Below, one piece after another: positions 6,750-13,000 of a stretch of 17,761 nucleotides of DNA. The notes under the pieces were generated by a model, which saw only the letters and a program-made list of their open reading frames with translations, searched no databases and was not told the origin of the DNA. How positions within the stretch are numbered: the stretch's first letter is position 1; every line of letters begins with the position of its first letter. Made by a program: the position numbers and the translations under genes. The DNA comes from CAZDXB01 sp964509335 (lineage in GTDB: Bacteria > Bacteroidota > Ignavibacteria > Kapaibacteriales > UBA2268): assembly GCA_964509335.1 (NCBI GenBank), contig CAZDXB010000047.1, positions 1 through 17,761 of the forward strand, given 5' to 3'.

Positions 6750-8021
6750 TTACTTGCCGCCTTTGTCGTGAATTTCGACTTTTTCTTCCGTCTTTGCTGG
6801 AATCATCTTGACGTTCTGTCCCCATTTGAATTGCTCTTCCAGTCTGCAAGACCAAACTAAGTCGTCGTCCCAAACTGTTATGTCGGGGCATCCGTCGCAC
6901 ATATTTATATCGCCGTTTTCATAAACGTCCGCCGGTTGTATAATCATTACGGACTGATAATGAACTTTGCTAAAGAAAGCTTTCGGATTGAATTTTAGCG
7001 ACCTGAAGTAATTTCTTATAATTTCACGAATTCCTTTATCGAAAGGCGCCATCAGGAAGTACGACCTGCCTCTACGCTGCATTTTCGGCGTTGAATACGC
7101 TAAGTAGGAATCGGTAACGAAATGCTTAAAGTTTTGAACAAGCTCCATAAATTTCGGTCCGACGTAGCCGAAGATTTTATGTTTATTGCCCATTCTGCCG
7201 GCGAGCAACCATTTGTATGTATTTGTTTTGAGCGTGCCGTTTAAAAAGGCGCAAGGCTGAAAATCGGGGTAAGCCTTTCTTATTTCTTCAACCGCTTCGG
7301 GCGAGGTTATGTCAGTTCGCCTATAGTCGTCGTATTTTGAATATTCTATTTCTCCAAAATCGACTTTTTTCTCTCCCGCGAAGGCGTCGAAACCCTTGTC
7401 TAAAATTGCCATTCTATATAAAATAAAGACCATTACGTGAACGAGGTCTATGTGCTTTTGTCCCCACTGAGCCAGCTCGGGCAGATATTTTAAAGTTTCG
7501 GGGTAAATGGTCGCGTTAAAAGAGCAGGAGACGTCGCCGACCGAAGCGAGCATTTCGGCGTAATGCAATCGTAATTCGTTCAACTCAAGCTCGTTTTTTC
7601 CGCTCCACTTCGGTCTGGTTTGACCGCTGTCAATGTGAAAAGTAAAGCCCCAAACGCCTGCTTTTTTCAATTCCTTTAGTAAATCTCTTGTTAAAGCTAC
7701 TCCGTTCGTATTGATTACCGGCTTCCATCCAATGTCTCTTATCATTCTCGTAATTTCTATTATCTGAGGATGTATAAGAGGCTCTCCGCCGGCTATCGAC
7801 ACGCTGTCGGTTCTGCGATTTTTTTTGAATACTTCAAGCTCGCGCTTTATTTCCGCTAAAGTCTTATGCGAAGCCTTGCGATTTTTTCGGTAGCAACCGT
7901 CGCAATGGATATTGCATTGGCTTGTCGGCTCCAGCCAAGATATCGAGTTGTCCGCCATATTCCAAGGCAGACGATAAAGCGTTTCCGGCGTAAAATCTAA
8001 CTTTTCCATTTTTTTGCTCAT
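6750..8021 (-). CDS. Radical SAM enzyme with extra C-terminal cysteines, substrate unknown
   Basis: 423 residues. The radical SAM cluster motif CNIHCDGC gives Cys36, Cys40 and Cys43 (CX3CX2C), which bind the [4Fe-4S] cluster that cleaves S-adenosylmethionine. SIAGGEPLIHP (GGEP at 78-81) and VINTNG (102-107) are the expected SAM-binding strands, so residues about 28-200 form the core partial barrel. Outside the core are Cys257 and a C-terminal set CDGC (375, 378) and SCRLEE (392), which could hold an auxiliary Fe-S cluster as in SPASM/twitch enzymes; the spacing is not the SPASM pattern I know. No peptide precursor, B12-binding domain or partner gene is adjacent: the neighbours are the amidase upstream and the BlaI pair downstream. 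ATG at 8021 has no clear Shine-Dalgarno; a second ATG is four codons later. I do not recognise the subfamily. Confidence 0.85.
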   Translation of the reverse strand: MSKKMEKLDFTPETLYRLPWNMADNSISWLEPTSQCNIHCDGCYRKNRKASHKTLAEIKRELEVFKKNRRTDSVSIAGGEPLIHPQIIEITRMIRDIGWKPVINTNGVALTRDLLKELKKAGVWGFTFHIDSGQTRPKWSGKNELELNELRLHYAEMLASVGDVSCSFNATIYPETLKYLPELAQWGQKHIDLVHVMVFILYRMAILDKGFDAFAGEKKVDFGEIEYSKYDDYRRTDITSPEAVEEIRKAYPDFQPCAFLNGTLKTNTYKWLLAGRMGNKHKIFGYVGPKFMELVQNFKHFVTDSYLAYSTPKMQRRGRSYFLMAPFDKGIREIIRNYFRSLKFNPKAFFSKVHYQSVMIIQPADVYENGDINMCDGCPDITVWDDDLVWSCRLEEQFKWGQNVKMIPAKTEEKVEIHDKGGK

Positions 8022-8205
8022 ATTTATTCAAAGACAGTCCTAAAACAAACTTTAAATCTACAAAATAACTTATTGCAACTAAAAGAAAATTAGTTAATTC
8101 TTGATAAATTTTGAATAAAAAGTTTGTTTTTTGTTTCGCGAATGAATGGGATTTGTTTTTTTTATTCGTCCGACGACTCAGAGGCGCGGCACATCTGAAT
8201 AGCTC

Positions 8206-10047
8206 CTACCTCCCGTACTCCCTCGCGTATCTCTTAACGGCTTTTACTATGCCGCGGGCGATTTCTTTCTGTCCCCATTCGGACGAGACGTAGCGTTCGT
8301 CGCTCTCGTTCGACAGAAAGCCGCCCTCGAATAAAACGTTGGGCATCGAAGCGCCGATTAATACGTAAAAGCCGGCTTGCTTTACGCCCCTGTCGCGCAA
8401 TTTCGTCTCCTCGCAAACTTCCTCCTGCAACTCTCTGGCGAAGCGCTCGCTGAACTTCGCGAACGCGCTCTGCGCCATAGTGGCGATGATTAACTGCTCC
8501 TCCGTTAAGTCTTTGTATTTGGACTTGTCCTCTTCGAACTTGATTACCGAGTTTTCGAGATTCGCCACGCGGACGGCGTCCTCGTTTTTGCCCGGGCGCA
8601 AGATGTAAGTTTCGCATCCGTTCGCAGAACTTGGCTTGGAGCGCGCGGCGTTCAAATGTATGCTGATGAACAGCTTGCCGCCCGCCTTGTTGGCGATTTC
8701 CCCGCGTTTATATAGTTCGACGAATTTGTCGGTTTCCCGCGTCATAACGACTTTAGTCCCCGACAAATCCTCGCTCAGTAATCCTTTCACTTGACGGGCG
8801 ATTTTCAGCGTCATATCTTTTTCGTATATGCCCGTAACGCCGACGGCGCCGCAGTCTTTGCCGCCGTGCCCCGGGTCGAGAACGATTACGTCCAAAGCCC
8901 ATTTCTTCTTATCCTTTTCGATGTCTGTCGGCGAAGCGGCGGATTCGCTCTCGTAAGCGCCGTAATTTTCGCTAAGGTAAGCGGTGTAGATTAACTCTTT
9001 CGGTCCGTTGCGCCTCGATTTGCAATCTCTTATTTCGCCGTTCACTTTCACGCGATAAAGCTGGAATTGCCTGATTTTTTCCGGCGAAATAGAAACAACG
9101 GGGGCTTTCGCCGCCATAGAGTAGTCGTCGATTCCGTCGATAGCGTTCGGGATTCGAATCGTCAAGTCGCCGCCCTCGCACTCCGGCTTGTGGTATTCCT
9201 CTATAATCGAGTCGGCGTATAAATGTATTTTCAGCTCGTCGCCGACGCATTCGGAATAAATTTTCGTGATATTCGCTAAATTTTCTTCGGGAATGGCTTC
9301 GCTCGAGGCGCTTGCGTATAGCTCCTCCCGCTCGCCGCCGTTTACGCTTCCCCTCTGCAAATCCTCCGGCAAAACGTATTTATTCGGCGGATATTCCTTT
9401 TTATTAAAATACTTAAAGAGCTTGTCTTGGCTATTATTCGCCTTTTTGCTCTTTTTATCGCCACGATTTTTCTCTTCAGTTTCTTCTTCGGGATTGTATC
9501 CGCGGCTATAAGTTACGTCCGGCGAGGAAAACAGCATCTCGCGGCTTTTTTCAATTTGCGGGGAATCAGATTTGGTCTTTTGCTTCTCAGATTCCGCTTG
9601 AGCTTCCTTCATTTCCGCTTCGCCGAGCCTGACTAGCCGGAGTTTGTCTTCCGCCGCCTCAATTTTATACAAGCCGAGCGTCGGCAGAACTTCCAGAAAA
9701 TAGCCGAGCGGAAAGTAAACTTCGCTTTCGTATCGTATAGCCGGCGCCTTCATTTGCGCTACTCTCTTGACGCCGTCCGTTTCGCAAAGTATAAAAAAAC
9801 TGCCCGGCGCGTAACGGAATACTCTCCGCTCGAATTCAATCTTTCTGTTTTGTCGGTCGAGCTTAGAGCCAGGCAATATTTTTTCGGCTATTTCCGCGAG
9901 GGAAACGTATTCTAAGCTATTGCGTTCGATTGCGTTTATAGTTTTCGTTCCTTTGCCTTCTAGTTCGATAGAGTAACTCGCCGCCGCCAAGGGAGCTATG
10001 CTAATCGCAAGCGCTGCCGCCGCCAACGCTATCTTTCTCAATTTCAT
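8206..10047 (-). CDS. Exported N-acetylmuramoyl-L-alanine amidase (Amidase_3) with N-terminal stalk and AMIN-like domain
   Basis: 613 residues from ATG at 10047, six bases after GGGA; a TTG two codons upstream is possible. A signal peptide (about 1-23) is followed by a domain (about 24-142) resembling the copper-amine-oxidase-N-type stalk found in wall hydrolases, then a charged disordered linker (about 143-250), an AMIN-like beta domain (about 256-358), and the zinc amidase (about 383-613). Numbering from the ATG, the zinc ligands are His394 (DPGHGG), Glu409 (YEKD) and His464 (SIHLNA), and the catalytic Glu574 is in FEGGFLSN, so the active site is complete. The enzyme cleaves the MurNAc-L-Ala bond of peptidoglycan in the periplasm, usually for daughter-cell separation; AMIN-type domains target it to the septum or wall. 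At about 613 residues it is longer than E. coli AmiC because of the stalk and linker. It appears monocistronic. Confidence 0.92.
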   Translation of the reverse strand: MKLRKIALAAAALAISIAPLAAASYSIELEGKGTKTINAIERNSLEYVSLAEIAEKILPGSKLDRQNRKIEFERRVFRYAPGSFFILCETDGVKRVAQMKAPAIRYESEVYFPLGYFLEVLPTLGLYKIEAAEDKLRLVRLGEAEMKEAQAESEKQKTKSDSPQIEKSREMLFSSPDVTYSRGYNPEEETEEKNRGDKKSKKANNSQDKLFKYFNKKEYPPNKYVLPEDLQRGSVNGGEREELYASASSEAIPEENLANITKIYSECVGDELKIHLYADSIIEEYHKPECEGGDLTIRIPNAIDGIDDYSMAAKAPVVSISPEKIRQFQLYRVKVNGEIRDCKSRRNGPKELIYTAYLSENYGAYESESAASPTDIEKDKKKWALDVIVLDPGHGGKDCGAVGVTGIYEKDMTLKIARQVKGLLSEDLSGTKVVMTRETDKFVELYKRGEIANKAGGKLFISIHLNAARSKPSSANGCETYILRPGKNEDAVRVANLENSVIKFEEDKSKYKDLTEEQLIIATMAQSAFAKFSERFARELQEEVCEETKLRDRGVKQAGFYVLIGASMPNVLFEGGFLSNESDERYVSSEWGQKEIARGIVKAVKRYAREYGR

Positions 10048-10065
10048 TTTCAATCCCGCTTTTAT

Positions 10066-10093
10066 TCTATATTTAGCAAATTTTTAGTTTCAA
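10066..10093 (-). promoter_or_regulatory. Putative promoter of the amidase gene
   Basis: On the minus strand TTGAAA (10088-10093) and TATAGA (10066-10071) are 16 bp apart, with the -10 box about 18 bases upstream of the ATG at 10047. The boxes are good for a sigma70-type promoter, but the region is AT-rich. Confidence 0.4.
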
Positions 10094-10185
10094 CAAAAAT
10101 TATTCCAATGAAAACTAACAATTTATCGGTCGAAATTCAAGGAATTTTTTGCGACAAATAAAAATAACCAAATCCAGATATTTTA

Positions 10186-10220
10186 CCCCTCTCTAACTCT
10201 CCTCGAAATCGGGGAGAGGA
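10186..10220 (+). repeat. REP-like palindrome, copy 1
   Basis: This is a CCCCTCTCTAACTCTCC lead followed by GAAATCGGGGAGAGG. It belongs to a seven-member family in this window with a CTCTCCCC/GGGGAGAG stem. It lies between the ribonuclease stop and the amidase promoter, with no reading frame of its own. Confidence 0.7.
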
Positions 10221-10235
10221 ATAATAGGAGAAAAG

Positions 10236-10295
10236 TAGCGAAGACGCCCCCGTCTTCGCAACAGGCTTGAGCAGACGAGGGCGTCCGCTCTACTA
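10236..10295. repeat. GAAGACG-type hairpin plus adjacent 25-bp repeat
   Basis: The hairpin GCGAAGAC-gccccc-GTCTTCGC (10238-10259) recurs at 17292-17314 (inverted) and, degenerate, at 12753-12775. The adjoining 25 bp at 10271-10295 are an exact inverted copy of 17684-17708. Located 41-100 bases after the ribonuclease stop, the hairpin with TACTTTTC on its minus-strand 3' side might also act as a weak terminator for that gene. Confidence 0.6.
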
Positions 10296-10335
10296 TAATA
10301 TCTTTGAGCGGCGAGTATTATTAGTTCATATAGCG

Positions 10336-12669
10336 CTATGAGTAACCGGCTCCGAGAGCTTTCAGGCTCTTTTCGGCGGCGTTTTGCTTTGCGATTTTTT
10401 TGTTTGAACCGTAGGCGATAAATTCCTTCGTTTCGTCGTTAATCATAATTGAAAGAGAGCATTCAAAAGTCGGATTATGTTGCGGTCCGATTTTCCTAAA
10501 GTTATAATTTGGAAAAAAAGTTTTTGTTTTTTGGCAGTATTCTTCCAATAAACCGACAAAATTATCGGATTTGTCGATTTGCGGTTTTTCTTCGTCGGAT
10601 GAAACGTCTATGCCTTTTTCCGCAAGCGCTTTAATTATTTTACGCGCCGCTTTTCGCTTAGCGTCTTTTTTTTTGCCGGCTGAGTCTTCTTCCTCGACTG
10701 TAAATTCCGGCGTTCGTAGAGTAGCTATGCATTTAAAAACAAGCGAATGGTCGGGTCCGCTTTTAGCGAACTCGTAATCCGGCGGCGAGAAGTTTCTGTT
10801 TCTCGTGCAAATTATATTTAAATCGCCGACGTAATTCTTTTGCTCGCTAATCTCTTTTTCAGATTCATCGTCGATAATTAGCGGCGTTTTATTAATTAGA
10901 TTATCGCTTCGCGACTCTTCGTTTGTTTCTTTATTTTCAAATCTTCTTTTTAATTTTTCGGCAGCGCTTTCTTTGGCTTCGGATTCCTTTTCAATTGTTC
11001 TTTCCGATTCATTGTGCGCTTCCGATTCTATGTCTTCCGTATATTCGTTGGAACTTTCAGATTCGTCGATTTGTTCGGTTTGTTCCGTTTTGTCTTTTTG
11101 CGGCGAAAAACCGAGCATAATTCGCAACAATTCGCAAGCGGAATAATGAACGGCGTCCTTTTTCTTAGAAGCGACTGAATAACCGTGCGTCTTGATTTGT
11201 TTTTTCCCGACAAAAACGGATGATTTTGCGGCGAAACCGTCGCTCGTTTCTTCCGCTTCGGAGTCGTAATCGTAAATTCGTCCTTTTTGAAGCAGTATAT
11301 TTAATAATTGAACGGCGGTTCCGTTGTTTTTAAATATGAATTCAAGAGCTTTTTCCTTAATGTTTTTCCAAGCGGGGTCTTTTTTTGAAGTCTCGAAAAG
11401 AAGAACGTATATCATGTTGGCGTCGATTTTATTTCTTTCGAGCCGAATTGTAAGAGTTTCTTCTAAGTTATCGAATAAAAGATTGTTCTTCGCGGCAGTC
11501 TTAAGAACTTGCGCGAAATCTTTCTGCTCCATTTCGATTAGTTCCGAAACCGTCGAATAATTAAGTTTATATTTTGACTCGTATAACAATTTTTCCTTAA
11601 AAACTTCGGCTTTTTCTTCTTTGACGCCTTCGATTACTCTGTTGATATGCTCCGATATTTCGCAGAGACGCTCAAAATTGAACGGCGGTTTTTCGTCGCG
11701 TATATAGGCTTTGATTAAATGCTGGTTAATCAAATCCGCCATTCTTCTAATTGGCGACGTGATGTGCGAGTAAGCGGCTTCGTTCAATCCGAAATGCCCT
11801 TTTAACACGGGACTGTAATTCGCTTTGTTGAACCACAATCCGCCTCTGCTTCGCAAAGAATCCAGATGAACGGGATTTAATATTGCAGTGTTAATTTGCT
11901 CTAAAATGTCGCCGCGGCGGGGCGCGCTGCTCTTTGCCGTATGGTTTCTGAACAGCAGGGGAACGTCGTTTTTCGCGAAATTCCACGCGACGGTTACATT
12001 CGTCAAAATCATAAATTCTTGAACGACGATATTGGCTATATGAGAAAATTCTTTTTTTATTGGAACGATAATCCCTTCTTCGTTTGTGCGCAAGCCTTTC
12101 TTCAAATCGTAAATCGCGAGAGCGCCTTTGTTTCTTCGGCGTTCGAGTAAAGCTTGCGCCAAACCAGCCATTTCGCTAAAAAGATTGTAATCGTCGTCGG
12201 TTTTTTCCCGCAATATTTTATCGAACTCTCCGTAACTTAAACGCTTTATATTTTTAAAAGCTGTTTCTCTTATTTTAAAATTTATTATGCCGCCGTCGGG
12301 CTGTAGTTCAATTTCGAAAGTAATCGCCGGCGTTAATTTATTTTGCAAAAGACTTAATTTAAATTCTGATAATACTCTCGGTAGCATCGGTTTGTTTATA
12401 AATCTTAAATATCGAGTTTCAACTCTGTCAAGAGCGATTTTAAAAAGTTCGCTGTCGTGAGTAACTAGTGACGCGACGTCGGCTATAGACGTTTGAATTA
12501 GATAATTGTCCCCTGATTTTATCAGAGTGATTCCGTCGTCTAAATCTTTCGATGTTTCGCCGTCAATAGTGTATCCGCAAACGACGGGGCGCTCGTCCGC
12601 TAACTTTTCGGGTATCCGAGCGGATTCGGCTTCTTCTATAGCTAAATCCGTAAACTCTCGTAGATCCAT
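10336..12669 (-). CDS. RNB-family exoribonuclease (RNase II/R catalytic domain) with three dsRNA-binding domains
   Basis: 777 residues. The RNB domain occupies about 25-345. The metal-binding aspartates of RNase II/R are present with exact spacing in IDGETSKDLDDG (Asp36, Asp42, Asp44, Asp45), and the conserved TSPIRRMADLINQH box (304-317) is intact, so 3'-to-5' hydrolytic RNA decay is likely. The N-terminal cold-shock domains and C-terminal S1 domain of RNase R/II are absent; an in-frame stop 18 bases upstream of the ATG rules out a longer N-terminus. After a helical segment (350-445) come a degenerate dsRBD (about 447-518, SKKKDAVHYSACELL), a charged Glu/Ser/Lys linker (520-610), and two canonical dsRBDs: about 611-685 (YEFAKSGPDH, KKKDAKRKAARKI) and 703-774 (YNFRKIGPQH, NKKIAKQNAAEKSL). 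It should act on structured or double-stranded RNA in the cytoplasm. It stands alone between repeat-rich gaps, and no Shine-Dalgarno is visible. Confidence 0.9.
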   Translation of the reverse strand: MDLREFTDLAIEEAESARIPEKLADERPVVCGYTIDGETSKDLDDGITLIKSGDNYLIQTSIADVASLVTHDSELFKIALDRVETRYLRFINKPMLPRVLSEFKLSLLQNKLTPAITFEIELQPDGGIINFKIRETAFKNIKRLSYGEFDKILREKTDDDYNLFSEMAGLAQALLERRRNKGALAIYDLKKGLRTNEEGIIVPIKKEFSHIANIVVQEFMILTNVTVAWNFAKNDVPLLFRNHTAKSSAPRRGDILEQINTAILNPVHLDSLRSRGGLWFNKANYSPVLKGHFGLNEAAYSHITSPIRRMADLINQHLIKAYIRDEKPPFNFERLCEISEHINRVIEGVKEEKAEVFKEKLLYESKYKLNYSTVSELIEMEQKDFAQVLKTAAKNNLLFDNLEETLTIRLERNKIDANMIYVLLFETSKKDPAWKNIKEKALEFIFKNNGTAVQLLNILLQKGRIYDYDSEAEETSDGFAAKSSVFVGKKQIKTHGYSVASKKKDAVHYSACELLRIMLGFSPQKDKTEQTEQIDESESSNEYTEDIESEAHNESERTIEKESEAKESAAEKLKRRFENKETNEESRSDNLINKTPLIIDDESEKEISEQKNYVGDLNIICTRNRNFSPPDYEFAKSGPDHSLVFKCIATLRTPEFTVEEEDSAGKKKDAKRKAARKIIKALAEKGIDVSSDEEKPQIDKSDNFVGLLEEYCQKTKTFFPNYNFRKIGPQHNPTFECSLSIMINDETKEFIAYGSNKKIAKQNAAEKSLKALGAGYS

Positions 12670-12867
12670 TATTTTTAATATTTTTTATTACTTTTACTTT
12701 AAATTACAAATAATATCTATTAAAATCAAGTTGAACGAGTAAATAAAATAAATAGCGAAGTTGCCCTCGTATTCGTGATTCTATACGGCTTCACGACGCG
12801 GAGCGTCTTGGTATGCGTTCCGCCGCGGGAGCGAGCGGAACGAGTTTATATCCCAAAATACTCTCCC

Positions 12868-12917
12868 ATCTCTAACTCTCCCCGAAATCGGGGAGAGGAC
12901 TAATAGGTTAAATCAGT
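12868..12917 (+). repeat. REP-like palindrome, copy 2 with conserved tail
   Basis: The central perfect 22-bp-span palindrome is at 12876-12897 (CTCTCCCC arm, GGGGAGAG arm), followed by GACTAATAGGTTAAAT. The same tail, inverted, accompanies the copies at 17226 and 17587, so the repeat unit is about 50 bp rather than only the stem. Confidence 0.75.
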
Positions 12918-12963
12918 CTCCTCTTGCGGATAGAGATAGCGCGAGGCGGAAGCTTAAAAGTCG

Positions 12964-12991
12964 GTAGGGGCGATTCGCGAATCGCCCCTAC
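12964..12991. terminator. Perfect 28-bp palindrome, possible terminator of the TonB receptor operon
   Basis: Each 14-base arm (GTAGGGGCGATTCG and its complement) pairs perfectly with no loop spacer. It begins 9 bases after the receptor stop codon on the minus strand; there the 3' side reads CGACTTTTAAG, so the T-run is short and offset. On the plus strand TTTT follows directly. It may terminate transcription or be another REP-type element. Confidence 0.4.
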
Positions 12992-13000
12992 TTTTAAAAC

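Larger units (their letters stand above)
12670..13000. other. Intergenic region made of several repeat families
   Basis: No gene is supported. The AT-rich first ~80 bases carry the ribonuclease promoter region, where I find no convincing boxes. Then come a degenerate GAAGACG-family hairpin (12753-12775, 19 of 23 bases as at 10236), an inverted repeat CGTTCCGC/GCGGAACG (12816-12842) whose right half recurs near 17136-17157 with one mismatch, a REP-like copy (12868-12917) and the perfect palindrome at 12964-12991. Confidence 0.6.

Noticed and set aside
8234..9250. Arg-rich frames of 92-127 codons on the minus strand inside the amidase gene
   Set aside because: They are out-of-frame shadows of a gene with complete domains and active site; composition is arginine-rich as expected for a shifted frame.
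10336..12669. Frameshifted or truncated RNase R, considered because the N-terminal domains are missing
   Set aside because: There is an in-frame stop 18 bases upstream of the ATG, the upstream DNA is repeat-rich and noncoding, and the C-terminal dsRBDs are intact.
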